Source: Mantis religiosa
Taxonomy: Eukaryota > Arthropoda > Insecta > Mantodea > Mantidae
Direction of reading: 5' to 3'
Assembly (NCBI GenBank): GCA_030765055.1
Contig: CM060950.1
Span: 22,109,903 to 22,173,902 of the forward strand
Length of the DNA: 64,000 nt
This document shows, piece by piece, positions 44,680 to 55,019 of the stretch. The translations under genes were made by a program, and so were the position numbers. The notes beneath the pieces were generated by a model. It had not been told where the DNA came from and ran no database searches. It saw only the letters and a list, made by a program, of their open reading frames with translations. Numbering within the stretch: the first letter of the stretch is position 1; each line of letters opens with the position of its first letter.

Positions 44680-45235
44680 AATGAAATGTTGCTCAAATGA
44701 GCCCAGAGTGCATAGAGCTTAGGGTTACCAGGTATTCGCCTTTTAGGATAAGCGAAAATCTCCAACGTTAAGTCATATCGGACGATGAATGAAATGATGA
44801 GTATAGGATACCTAGAGCTTAGAGTTACCATTCACCTTTTAGGATAAGGAAAAACCTCCAACGTTAAGTCATATGGACGATGAATGAAATGAGCATAGGA
44901 TACTTAGAGCTTAGAGTTACCATTCATCTTTTAGGATAAGGGAAAACCTCCAACGTTAAGTCATATGGACGATGAATGAAATGAGTATAGGATACTTAGA
45001 GCTTAGAGTTACCATTCATCTTTTAGGATAAGGGAAAACCTCCATTCAACGTTAAGTCATATGTACGATGAATGAAATGATGTTCAAATGAGTACATGAC
45101 CCTTAGAACTTAAGAGATACCAGACGTCCATCTTTCAGGATAAGGGAAAACCCAGGAAAAAATATTCAGATAACTCAATGAACTCGGGACCTCTTGAACG
45201 TGAGGCTGACACTCTAGAGCCACGCTACAGAGGCG
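44680..45235 (-). repeat. SINE-D with expanded tail, second locus
   Basis: Minus strand: head at about 45235-45180 (CTCACGTTCAAGAGGTCCCG), body with TTTTCCTGGGTTTTCCCTTA, then several tail units down to 44690. The B box lacks part of the AATCTCGG segment. Confidence 0.85.
44764..45065 (-). repeat. Tandem SINE-D tail units of 92-96 bp
   Basis: CGTTAAGTCATAT recurs at 44766, 44862, 44954 and 45050 (spacings 96, 92, 96). Each unit carries GAGCTTAGAGTTACCATTCA and TTTTAGGATAAGG. This is the same module as the 108-bp units at 14983-15737 but with a different length and different junction. Confidence 0.9.
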
Positions 45236-46019
45236 GATACCTTTCAACCTGGACACTATTTCTGGGTTTGAACCGATGGTAGAGTTTCGGCGTTCATATT
45301 CTCTATAAATTCTTATTCTCCGGAATGGGGAGAACTCTTGGGATCCCAGGATATGTAGATATAAGCCCCCACGGGATCTCTCTTCAGATCTTGTCAGTCT
45401 TAATATCTTCTTACCTCCTCCTTCTACAGGAGAACATCCTACAAGGGGCATAGACACAAAATAGATCGAGGTTAAGTGCTAAAGTCCACTTTCCAAATTT
45501 GTCCTGCAGTCGTATTAAGGTGGAAGCTTCAGAATAAGGACTTCTCTTCTGCGATATAGGTATCTATGTTGGTGAAAATATTCTTTGTAGAACTTTTGTG
45601 TAAAGAAAGTCATGTGTCACCTCATGTGTGGGCAGACAATATCCGTTACCTTCCTCAAGCATGAAGGCGGGCAGTAAACTATTCTTACTCTTCTCGGCAT
45701 TAGGTGCTGAATGAACAAGTTTATCCTATTATTTTATCGTTGAATACAAATGTACAGCTCCATTTGCTCAGACGGAGCGTCTCTGGCAGCCACGTCTGCA
45801 GTACCATGTCTCACTTGCTTCACGATCAGACGGCTATTTTAGTGCCATCACACTGCCTCTGCAGATCATCTCTGGCAAACGCAATTCTCCCTCAACTGTT
45901 CCATTCTTGCCTTACGAGACAGTTTTAGCAACGGGCCACCTGGACTTCACCGTGCCGCCCTGTCACTACCGCGCCGGCGTGCAGCAGGATCTCAGTTTCT
46001 GCCCCACCTGTTGTAAAAC
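45236..46019. other. No recognised gene
   Basis: The minus-strand 115-residue frame 45110-45457 runs from SINE-D into this stretch and has no domain. 45700-46010 is somewhat richer in GC but unassigned. Confidence 0.3.
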
Positions 46020-46730
46020 CTGTATGAAGAATGAATACAGACGGCGAGCACTGGAAGCTTGCGTAAAAACCTATACATGGTATTACGTCACCATTCCCCG
46101 TAACGTTCGGAAATACTGAAATGCAGCAGTTGAGTCTTTTACACTGTACTGGTTCCAATCAAATCGAAATGCAAACATGTCCGCGAGATGTCACACGCTC
46201 ACAAAGTATAAAGTTAACATTCAATGTGTTAGCTTTGTAAAGAAGAGGAACGTAAAAGTCCAATTATTCTTTAAATAATGACCTGAAAAGGACAGCAAAA
46301 TCAGTGGGACCAGCAAACGAACTATGAATCATATAGTGAAAGAGTTCAAAATTCAAAGTGTACGGGAGAAAACGTTTTAACACCAACATCGCCCACATCC
46401 AGAAAGGTTCGAAGTCATCGAGTTTGAAACATGTGTTGTGTGCAGAACTTTGTCTCGAGTTTTGCGAACAGAGAAGAAATGCCTACAGTACGTAAACTCA
46501 TGGATGCTGTTAAACAAAAGATAACTTTGGAAGGTAGGACATATTCCGGGGAATACTTAAAGACATGGGATATCGATTTCTCAAGTGAAAAATATGCGTA
46601 GTGCTACCCATGATATTTTGATGGTCAGATTGTACAGCACTATATTTCCGCCTTCTCTAAAACCTCTAAACCGTGCCATGCTACATCAGCGACCTCGCAT
46701 AACTGGTCATTTGTCAGACAGGTAATATGT
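46020..46730 (+). repeat. Dispersed repeat Y, copy 2 (longer copy)
   Basis: Colinear with 19565-20090. It begins with a transposase C-terminal tail (about 46027-46110), passes through non-coding DNA, and at about 46395-46690 holds a broken DNA-binding block: EFETCVVCRTLSRVL, then MPTVRKLMDAVKQKITLEGR, TYSGEYLK and DMGYRFL in shifting frames. This resembles the winged-helix region of insect IS630-like transposases. Confidence 0.7.
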
Positions 46731-46791
46731 CGGACTATTTGAGCCGGCAGGCTCTTTTCTTTTCTTTATTCCATTTTTTTAGTTTACGTCC

Positions 46792-47270
46792 CCCCGTAGG
46801 AGAGGGGATCCATCCCCTTCAGCTGACATGGTGCGGGTGCTGAGGACCCTTAGCACTCGTGGTACCTCTGACGTTACTAGAGGAACCTCAGGCCTAACAT
46901 TCGAGCCCCTCTCTGAATGGGAGTTGTTAGGATTGAGTTGGACTCGAAGGGGAAGTGTGTTCCCAACACCAGTGGGAAATCGGGTACCTCCGACCTGGCT
47001 TCGGCCGCCCGGAGGGGGGAGAGGGTTGCCTAAGAAGTCCCGGGTACTAGCCTGCAGAGCTAGTACATGTGCCAGATCATCAGGCGGCCCGGTAGTCTTC
47101 CCTGCGGAGTTGGCGCGCCTAAGTGTCGTATCCACTTCCACCCGTCTTGAGATGGGGGGCTTTGTAGACTCAAGGTATTCCCCCAAGGAAAAAACCCCGG
47201 AGTGTCCATCGCTTCCGGGCTGATAAAGGCCGGAGTCTTATGACTTTCGGGTAGACCTCGTGACAACGTG
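46792..47270 (+). mobile_element. GC-rich element G, copy 2, with target site duplication
   Basis: A 479-bp GC-rich segment bounded by TAGTTTACGTCC at 46780-46791 and again at 47271-47282. The duplication lies in the 3' end of SINE-D (47271-47505), so the element inserted there. Order of shared phrases with the other copies: GGTGCGGGTGCTGAGGACC, GCACTCGTGGTACCTCTGAC, TTACTAGAGGAACCTC, TTGGCGCGCCTAAGTG. No ORF with a known domain and no tRNA-like head. Confidence 0.85.
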
Positions 47271-47505
47271 TAGTTTACGTCCTCCAACGTTAAAGTCATG
47301 TAGGACGATGAATGAAATGGCTGAAATGATGCTCAAATGAGTCCAAGGTCCACAGAGCTTAGAGTTACCCGACATGTCTTTCAGGATAAGGGAAAATCCC
47401 GGAAAACACCTTATCCAGGTAACTCATCCTGACCGAGATTCGAACTCGAGACCTCTTGAACGTGAGGCAGACACACTACCATTTTCGCTACTGAGGCGGG
47501 CTGGG
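47271..47505 (-). repeat. SINE-D copy, interrupted at its 3' end
   Basis: Minus strand: CTCACGTTCAAGAGGTCTCG, AGTTCGAATCTCGGTCAGG, GGATAAGGTGTTTTCCGGGA, tail to GTTGGAGGACGTAAACTA. The remaining A-rich 3' end, seen as TTTCTTTATTCCATTTTTTT on the plus strand, lies beyond element G at about 46755-46780. Confidence 0.85.
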
Positions 47506-47589
47506 CAGGCTCTGCGTGCCCCAACTAATCCCTAACCTGAGCCTTCGTCGCACAGCTCTGCATGGTCGCATCCATTGGCTGGAATAGTG

Positions 47590-48030
47590 TGCGTCGTCGT
47601 AATTATCATCCGATGAGTCACTTTTACTAAATTTATGTCCAACATTTCATTAATTAATCTGTTGTTTTTTTTCCAGTACATTTCTACCACTCCCTTCACA
47701 TATGCACAGGCAGCCTTCCAATTTTCTGGAGTGACTTTGATGCTGCATTGCGGAAGATCTCAGCTGTCGTTCTTTGAATGTCACATTACATTTCATCACA
47801 TCTGCTTTGATTTGTGTCCATATTAACTCCATAGCATTCGTATCACAATGATACGGAGGTAAGGTATGTCCATTTAATTCAGCTATGGAGTCTATTGCAC
47901 GCCGTTTGAACTTATCTTTGTTTCTGTCAATTATGTCGTACAACATTGGTTTTGATGCCTTGTTTCCAACACTGCCATATTTCAATGTCAATATAAAGTA
48001 CTGTTTGTATATAAGCAAGCTTTGCATCCG
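47590..48030 (-). pseudogene. DDE transposase tail, copy 2 of family T
   Basis: Minus-strand frame 48027-47650 carries GSVGNKASKPMLYDIIDRNK and then LPPYHCDTNAMELIWTQIKA, the late catalytic block with Asp and Glu kept. After KERQL the sensible reading moves to another frame: CSIKVTPENWKAACAYVKGV, then VEMYWKKNNRLINEML, so a frameshift lies near 47758. The N-terminal domains and the first two catalytic blocks are absent. The DNA matches 24695-25010, and both copies start and stop at nearly the same places, which suggests a short derivative amplified as such. Confidence 0.8.
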
Positions 48031-48039
48031 TTGCTGACT

Positions 48040-48854
48040 GACAGAGACTAGGATAGCAGTGATAATGTGTTCAGAAACCTGGTCATCCTACCCTTGTCAC
48101 AGGGAGGGGCAGAGCCTGTGGCAAAGTGTGGCGTTACGTTTAGCGAAGTGGCTCCTGTATACCTGCAACTCGTAGACTTGGGTTCCATACGCCCCTGTAT
48201 AGGGCTAAGTCGGTCATACTTGAAAGTTAAACCAGACAAATCTTGGCCCTAACCAAAAAACGCTCCCACACTTCAACAACCGCCATTATCGGAGGCGCAT
48301 AAGGAGTACTCCATAAATCTTCTTTGTTATTTTTCTCCTATATTCTCTACCTCGTCTACCCTCATCCCGCAAAAAAGCAACTTTGTCGGATTAATAATGG
48401 CCATTTAGGGAAGCAGAAAGCTTTGGAGATTTAAAAATGTGCTCTCTCTAATCCCCTCCAACGCAGCGCCAACATTAACACAGGGATTCTAACATTTTTT
48501 TACGTTTTATTTTTCATTATTACAAATCTTTATGTCCTTTACTGATGAAGTCCTTGCCGGATATAAGCCACTTCGTTACAATTTTTATACACATTTTTTA
48601 AAATAGCTGCTGCGTTCATAGCTTACTTTTTCCTAGTGAAAATATATTAGTTCACGTTTTCCTCATTCGTTCCAAATCACGACTTCTGTATGCATATTCA
48701 GTTTTATTGCAAGAACTGACTTAGAAATCTCAAATTCGACGTGCTGCATTAGGTTTTTCTTTCAATTGTCTCAATTAGATGTACAATAATGTTAGAAAAG
48801 TACATGTCTCAATGTATACATATCGATATCTCTTTGCGATCATGTCCCTAACGA
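48040..48854. other. No recognised gene
   Basis: 48085-48245 is GC-richer and may be an unrecognised repeat (frames on both strands, no domain). The rest is AT-rich. Confidence 0.35.
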
Positions 48855-49055
48855 TTATGTCTGCCTCACGTTCAAGAGGCCCTGAGTTCGAATCTCAGTT
48901 AGGGCGAAATACCCGAATAAGGTTTTGTCCGGGGGTTTCCCTAATCCTGATAGACGAATGTGGCGTAACTCTAAGCTCCATGGACCCCGGAATCATTACA
49001 GCAGCATTTCACCAATTTCATTCGACGTTGGAGGACGTAAATCACAAAAAGAGCA
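48855..49055 (+). repeat. SINE-D copy
   Basis: Head GCCTCACGTTCAAGAGGCCC, box B GAGTTCGAATCTCAGTTAGG, body GGTTTTGTCCGGGGGTTTCC, tail to GTTGGAGGACGTAAATC and an A-rich end. Confidence 0.85.
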
Positions 49056-49134
49056 AAATACGTAGCTAAGCGATAAGTGAAAGTTCGTGTGTTCATTTTA
49101 ATCAGAATTTTAAAATTATGAAAGATGAAATATT

Positions 49135-49205
49135 TATTAATTATTATTAATTATTTTTATTAATTATCATTATCATTATTATTATTATCATCATCATCAT
49201 CATCA
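49135..49205 (+). repeat. AT-rich and (ATC)n simple repeat
   Basis: TTATTAATTATT-type sequence passing into ATTATTATC and (ATC)n. Confidence 0.85.
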
Positions 49206-49425
49206 AGTACTGGGAACGAACGCTGTTCTACCTAAACCTTTACAAACATGTTGGTTATCTATGTGTACAGGTATTCATTTCTGCTCTAACGTTATTCTTA
49301 GAAACATTATTGGATATTAAACCATTGTTCACATTGTTGCAGATAGCTACAATATCATTCGTGTCGAAGCCACTAAGTTTCACGTTTTCTACAATGTAAG
49401 AAATCGTTCTATGTAATGTGAAATG
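49206..49425. other. Spacer
   Basis: Nothing identified. Confidence 0.3.
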
Positions 49426-49660
49426 TGTAGTGTTTAACGCCCACTTTTACTACGTACGGCACCGCAGGCGATGACACTGATGATACATGAGATGATGGAG
49501 CACCGGAGGAATGAGATGGCGGGGGAAACCGGAGGTCCCGGAGAAAACCCGCCCCAACGCCGTGTTGTCCACCACAAATTTCACTTTGCGGTCGCCTGGG
49601 ATCGAACCCGGGCCGCCTTGATGAGAGCCAAGCGGTCTAACCACTGAGCCACGGCGTGGC
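49426..49660 (-). repeat. SINE-E, full-length copy
   Basis: Minus strand: head GCCACGCCGTGGCTCAGTGG, box B CCCGGGTTCGATCCCAGG, ACCGCAAAGTGAAATTTG, GGACAACACGGCGTTGGG, end GTGGGCGTTAAACACTACAC. Confidence 0.9.
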
Positions 49661-49889
49661 TATATGTGATTCCTTACTAAGCTATGGGGAAAATGTGTTA
49701 AGCATTCAAATTTAATGGACATTCTACTATCGCGAATATTGTGCAAGTTTTATATTTTAATAATTTGAGGGGCGGGGTGGGTTTTCCATTTATACCCCGT
49801 CTTTAATTGCAGTGGTCATATCAACGGCCGTTCTCCTTTTGGATGGTGGACTATGGATACGTGTATTTTGGATTTTTAATCGTCAGATC

Positions 49890-50045
49890 ACACACACAAT
49901 CGCACTCTTATTCACACTTCCAGATTATGGGGAAGAATGCGGAATCATCTTGGTTGGAGAAAACTCCCCACCCCCAGACGTGAATCGAACCCGGTACCCT
50001 TCGCACAGCAGGCAGGTGCCCTACCGACTGAGCTGCGGAGCCAGC
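49890..50045 (-). repeat. SINE-F, longer copy
   Basis: Minus strand: GGCTCCGCAGCTCAGTCGGT, CACCTGCCTGCTGTGCGAAG, CCGGGTTCGATTCACG, then CCAACCAAGATGATTCCGC and an end with ATAAGAGTGCGATTGTGTG. Confidence 0.8.
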
Positions 50046-50114
50046 ATTTAAGAGTTTAGCAATATTGCAGAAATCACCCTATATTTATGGCCGCCTTTGT
50101 AGCATAGGTGACAG

Positions 50115-50177
<63 letters not shown>
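50115..50177 (+). repeat. (TG)n microsatellite, about 31 units
   Basis: A perfect dinucleotide run lying where the front half of the next SINE-D's tRNA-like head would be. Confidence 0.97.
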
Positions 50178-50178
<1 letters not shown>

Positions 50179-50184
50179 AGATAC

Positions 50185-50355
50185 AAAGGGTCACGACTTC
50201 GAATCTCGTTCAGAATGAGTTACCTGGAAGTTATTTCCTCAAGGGTTTTCCCTTATCCTGAAAGATAAATGTCGGCTAACTTAAGTTCGTTGGACCCTAT
50301 GCTCATTTGATCAATTTCATTCGCCATCCTATATGACTTAAAGTTAGAGAACGTA
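50185..50355 (+). repeat. SINE-D copy, head replaced by (TG)n
   Basis: Starts AAGGGTCACGACTTCGAATC, then GAATGAGTTACCTGG, CCTCAAGGGTTTTCCCTTAT, tail to TATATGACTTAAAGTTAGAG. Confidence 0.8.
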
Positions 50356-50640
50356 AATTTAAAGCAATTATTGCAGCCAATGGAAAATACAAAATTGTAC
50401 TTTTCAAATATGGGGAAATACGAGCAAGTGTATTAGGTAACAGGGTGCTAAAGTGATTGCGAGCAATAAGAGTGCAATATAATGAAGGCAGTGCAAATAT
50501 TTATGGAGTTACAAAAAATTTTATCTTTAGGCATCTACGAATTAATTCCCAAATACAAACATTACTATTCTGTTTGTTTTGGGAATTAATTTACCGATGC
50601 GCAAAGCTACCAGTTCTGGAATAATAACATTCTGGTATAG
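50356..50640. other. Unassigned
   Basis: May be diverged LINE sequence upstream of 50641; no clear frame. Confidence 0.3.
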
Positions 50641-51200
50641 GTGCTTGGCCAAAGAAGGGGAAATAATGAAATTATGCATGAGACAGCAAAAACTATTACA
50701 GAACTCAAACAGTTGGTGGGCAGAGGAATTATGGAAAAAATAGGAATGGGAGATATATGGAGATTAGAGGAAAGGAATACAAGCGATGTGGGTAAATTGG
50801 TAAAATGCAGAATAGAAGATATAGAAAGACAGGAAACATGGGGGAATTCTAGAAAATGACATCATTAAAATTTAACAAACAAATAAAAAGAAACTGGGGA
50901 CGAGAAGCATACGTAGATTACTGCAATAGGCGAGAGAGGGAAGGGCTAGCTTGGATGAGAACAGGAATAATATTCCTAAGAGGGATAAGAGGTACGGAAA
51001 AGGGAATTTGTGAAATTGTGTGGTGGAAAAGAAAGTATAGAACACTATGTAACAAAATGCGAGGAGTTAGTAATATGGAGGAAAAAGGTTTGAAAGGAGG
51101 AAAAGAAGGTACAAAGTATTGGCGAGTTCTTACAGAAATTAAAAGAAAATGGGCAAGAAATGTAAAGAATATAAGAAAGGAAGATGAGGGGAAGGAATAG
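50641..51200 (+). pseudogene. Non-LTR retrotransposon ORF2 C-terminal fragment
   Basis: Two overlapping frames (50641-50859 and 50856-51200) together read like the end of a LINE ORF2: ITELKQLVGRGIMEKIGMGD, then YCNRREREGLAWMRTGIIFL, RGIRGTEKGICEIV. In a shifted frame the next part gives KESIEHYVTKCEEL, matching the C-terminal zinc-finger style CxxC..E...HxxxxC of R1/I/Jockey-type ORF2 proteins. It ends in a Lys/Arg-rich tail. Reverse transcriptase and endonuclease are absent. At least two frameshifts are needed. The clade is uncertain. Confidence 0.6.
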
Positions 51201-52084
51201 GACTAAGTAACAAGGAGACATGGAGGTTAAGAGCTACCTGGCAGAGCAGAAGACCAGGGTGTCATGTAAGCCAAGGTAGCAGTAAGGTAAAGACAAATAA
51301 ATGTAGCCTGAAGTTGTAAATTCTAAAAAAAATGTAAAATTTTGGAATATGCACAGTAAATAATTCAATGCAAACATTGAAATTGAATTTCTAGCACACG
51401 ATTTGCAGAGGTGAAATGTGAATAGTTGCAGTCTAAATACCCGGAATTATATTTGTTTTCTAAGAAGATTAGAAAGCTGTCAGCTGGCGTGTTAAACGTA
51501 CTTTTTATATCCACCTCAAGAGATCAGGAACAAAAGGATCATCCTTCTGTAACATTTGATATATGTAAACAGGCCTTCTATATTCTGAATAAGTTGATGT
51601 GTTTACGTCTATTTCTGCATTTCCAATAACCAAACGTTTTATATTCAACAGAACACTTGTCTTTTCAATGATTGCCATCCTTGTTTTCAAGGTCATAAGG
51701 TTGCAGACGGTTTCATAATCAAACATTTGCATGGAGCTGTGAGAAAGGAACTGGCTTTTGAATGTGCTGCTATTGGACTTTGTATTAATAATACTTAGTT
51801 ATTCTTTGTGTGTATAGGTGTCCAAATGGCAACGATGAACATTTGTAAACCAAACATAACGGGACTTGAATCTTTAATTCACCTAAATGTGTTATTTTAA
51901 GTAGAGATTTATCAGTGATTGGCTTGTGAGACTTTTTAATGCTGTGTATTAATTCAGTGCCTCACGTTAAATTCACTCGTAATAATAGTGCTCCTGACTA
52001 TACAGTCTATAAAATTAATCCAAAGTTGTGCCAACTTCATGTCACTGAATCACAAACTTATGAGCATGAACACATTTGGTATTT
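51201..52084. other. LINE 3' flank then unassigned
   Basis: 51201-51330 may be the LINE 3' untranslated end (ACAAATAAATG near 51292). The rest is AT-rich with no recognised feature; the minus-strand frame 51505-51732 has no domain. Confidence 0.35.
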
Positions 52085-52605
52085 GGACTAGGATTAGGAT
52101 TTCACTACGGAGGGGATTTGGTACGGAGACATAGGGCGGCCGTCCCAAGGAGCCACGACAGTGCAGAGGGCAGGGTGCCTACAGTTTACATAGTTATACC
52201 CTTCTTCCGACAGGCCAGGACAACGGACACGCTCCCCTACTGCAGGATGGCAACGAGCCCAGCAGCTGACCCCAAAGGTCCCAGGCAGGCGTACCGAGCC
52301 CCAAAGGTCCCTGGTTGGCGGTTCCGAAATGGTCCCAGCAGAGGCGCCAAGACCAGCAACCGATCTACCATAGGAGGAAGTAGTTTGCCTCACTGCATAT
52401 CTTCCCGCCAAGTACCGCCGAGACACCCGCCGACACTTTCTACCCTAACAGAAATTGATAATGGAGATGAAATGGAGGGCTGTAATTAATCTACCCAGTA
52501 TTCGCCTAGCGACCCCCGAAAAACACAATGGGTCAAGTATGTCGGTCATGGGAATCGAACCTGGGTCTCCCGAATGCGGGCCACAACGAAACTGTCATGA
52601 CGGCA
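52085..52605 (-). repeat. SINE-B copy
   Basis: Minus strand: head damaged (CATGACAGTTTCGTTG), GAATCGAACCTGGG on the plus strand as the box B complement, then CGGGGGTCGCTAGGCGAATA, AGAAAGTGTCGGCGGGTGTC, GACCATTTCGGAACCGCCAA and GAAATCCTAATCCTAGTCC. The GC-rich middle is well kept. Frames 52076-52489 and 52094-52426 are by-products. Confidence 0.85.
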
Positions 52606-52700
52606 AGTTGGTCATGGTAGCTCAATGGGTAAGAGCAACTGGACGAAAACCAGGAGATACGTGGTTTAAATTCCAGCCATGGCATTGAATTTTTCAGGTT

Positions 52701-53118
52701 TGGTGCGGGCGCTGCGGACGACCCCTAGCACTCGTGGTACCTCTGACGTTACTAGAGGAACCTCGGCCGAACATTCAAGCCCCTCCCTGATTGGAAGTTA
52801 TCCGGATTGGGTTGGACTCGAGGGGCAGTGGTTCCCGATACCCGTGGGAGATCGGGTACGTCTCCGGACATACATCTGAGGTCATATCGGTAGCCTTCCC
52901 ATTTTGGAGTTGGCGCGCGTAAGTGGCGTATCCACTTCGATCCCGTCATGAGTCCACAGGACCAGATGGTGGGTGGGGCTTGTTAGTCTCTAGGTCTTGC
53001 ATTATGGAAAGCCCCACGGAGGCGCCGGGCGCCCTATAGGGACAGCTCGGTAACTCCCTGGTCGGATGAGGCCAGGGTCTTTGAACCTACGGGTCCGGGA
53101 CAAATTGGAGTGGAACCT
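52701..53118 (+). repeat. GC-rich element G, copy 3
   Basis: TGGTGCGGGCGCTGCGGACG, GCACTCGTGGTACCTCTGAC, TTACTAGAGGAACCTCGGCC, GAGTTGGCGCGCGTAAGTGG, GGAAAGCCCCACGGAGG. It has lost a segment present in 46792-47270. Confidence 0.8.
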
Positions 53119-53204
53119 CTGCAGTTAACAGTTAACATTGACTATCTATCCAAAGCCTTAGCCTAAATACGGCTAGTATGAAGAAATAATTAAGGTGTGT
53201 GTGT

Positions 53205-53416
53205 GCAGTGTTTAACGCCCGCGTTTACTACATATGGCACCGCAGGCGATGACACTGATGATGCATGAGATAAAGATGGAGCACCGGTGGAATGAGATGG
53301 CGGGGGAAACCGGAGATCCCAGAGAAAACCCGCCCCAGCGCCGTGTTGTCCACCACAAATCTGACTTTGCGGTCGCCTGGGATCGAACCCGGGCCGTCTT
53401 GGTGAGAGCCAAGCGG
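53205..53416 (-). repeat. SINE-E, truncated in its head
   Basis: Same order as 49426-49660 but box A is missing. The copy starts (minus sense) at ACCGCTTGGCTCTCACC next to resumed SINE-A sequence. Confidence 0.85.
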
Positions 53417-53450
53417 TGGAAATGATTAATGTCCATCAATTAACTTAAAT

Positions 53451-54159
53451 AATGTAAGTACGAGAACTTCCACAGATTTCATAGAAAATCCATGAAACGT
53501 TGTATCAAACCATTTTCTGGCCATTTTTGGGGATACATAAAAATGTCTTAAATGGAAGCATAACTCAAGTTGGGATTTTCTTGAAAATCTTAGCGTGGAG
53601 TGGCATGTTTAAAGGTTGTCTGTCCGAAGCTTGACATTTGCTACTCATTACGTTTTTTACTTATTCCGTTTTACGGATGCCCGCGAGAGTGGGACACAAG
53701 ATCTTTCCGTACACCTCAAAACGTGTATTTACGTCAAAGTTTTACATCGAACTGTTTACATGGAATAAATACTTCCTTTTAGTTGCCACGGGTAAGCGGT
53801 AGAGGAAGTAGAACTGTCCAGCTGCTACGCCCGATAAGGCAAGCACTATCTAAGCAAAATGTAACTTTTGGCTAACGTGAAATGAATTGATAATTAAGAA
53901 ACAAGAGGGCCACAAGCCAACGGCCGCATTACACACTCACTGCACACAAACTTCTTTCAGAATAAACCTGCTTTGGGCGAAACAGCCGGCCAGATGCACT
54001 GCAGCACCTTTCAAAGCTGCTCTTTTCCTGGCTTTACATAAACTTTATGTGGCTACCCCTTCGAATAAACAAGAGTGTACATTGCAGTAGTCTTTGCATT
54101 AAATATAAATTAAGAGACTAATTAACAGGCTAAGTGCATTCTGTTACAGTACCTTGCGT
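53451..54159. other. No recognised gene
   Basis: No diagnostic motif. A GC-moderate stretch at 53915-54080 with a 67-residue frame has no known domain. Confidence 0.35.
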
Positions 54160-54230
54160 GGCATGTTGCACTGGTAGCTCAGTGGTTACAGCAACCAGGG
54201 CATTGAATTTTTCAGTCTGACTCGTTCGCC
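54160..54230 (+). repeat. SINE-A fragment
   Basis: GGCATGTTGCACTGGTAGCT, CAGTGGTTACAGCAACC, then directly GGCATTGAATTTTTCAGTC; the T-loop half of the head is deleted. Confidence 0.7.
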
Positions 54231-54327
54231 ATCTGTTGCGCTTTCCCACTCCAGTGGAAGCAACGCACTGCTCTAGTCCATTTTAACGGATGCTGCAACT
54301 AGGGTGCTCACAGGAGTAAAGTGAAAC

Positions 54328-54463
54328 CAGCTTATATCACGTGATTTACTCCACTTGATATTCCGATGCAGGCTTATCCTTCATTGGCTTCAGCAGAGTT
54401 CGTTTCTACTCCGCTTCCATGCAGTTGGAATCTTCTATTCATATCTAACTGTAGCCAATCAGA
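54328..54463 (+). repeat. Dispersed repeat Z, copy 2
   Basis: Aligns with 21491-21667 at perhaps 70% identity and lacks the left hairpin arm. Confidence 0.55.
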
Positions 54464-54754
54464 CAACTCTTCTATATGACTTCAAGATTCTGTGATCATA
54501 TGCCAAATAACAGCCAAAGAACTTGTGTTACTAATCAATATTTATGGAAGGTGGTTAAGTTTGCAGCCAACAAACCAATTATTAACAACTTTATTAACTT
54601 CAGAGTTATGCGACACTGCCAAATATACACTCCACCATAAGCGGCATTTTAGAACGCACTTTTTTCCGTTATAATTATCAGAACAGTCTTTTTTTAGCAC
54701 AGGAAAATATTCTAAAGAACATTCCCTTTTTATTTTTTAAATTAACGTACTTTT

Positions 54755-54955
54755 CACCGGTTAGTCTTATCGAACGGTGAACGAAATGAGCGAAATAATG
54801 TTCAAATGGGGGTAGTTACCCACCATTCAACTTTTAGTATAAGGGAAAACCCCGGAAAAACCCTTAGCCAGATAATTCACCCTGACCGAGATTCGAACTC
54901 GTGTCCTCTTGAACGTCATGCAGACACGCTACCATCTACGCTATAAAGGCAAGCG
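54755..54955 (-). repeat. SINE-D copy
   Basis: Minus strand: GTAGATGGTAGCGTGTCTGC, CATGACGTTCAAGAGGACAC, GAGTTCGAATCTCGGTCAGG, GGGTTTTTCCGGGGTTTTCC. This copy has the most complete tRNA-like head of the family. Confidence 0.85.
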
Positions 54956-55019
54956 GATACTTATTGTTGATATTTTTCCAAGTACACTCATTTTACTTAG
55001 AATAGCTCAAATACAAGTT

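Larger units (their letters stand above)
52606..53450 (+). repeat. SINE-A broken by element G and SINE-E
   Basis: SINE-A pieces in order: 52606-52700 (head GGTCATGGTAGCTCAATGGG and GTGGTTTAAATTCCAGCC), 53137-53190 (TTGACTATCTATCCAAAGCC, ATACGGCTAGTATGAAG), and 53417-53450 (GGAAATGATTAATGTCCATC). Element G sits at 52701-53118 and SINE-E at 53205-53416. Confidence 0.75.

Noticed and set aside
46779..47223. Long ORFs on both strands (135 and 131 residues)
   Set aside because: GC-rich element G has few stops in any frame; equivalent frames over its other copies are not conserved.
49560..49660. A tRNA gene on the minus strand
   Set aside because: Four copies share the same non-tRNA body and one (60350) has a target duplication; it is SINE-E.
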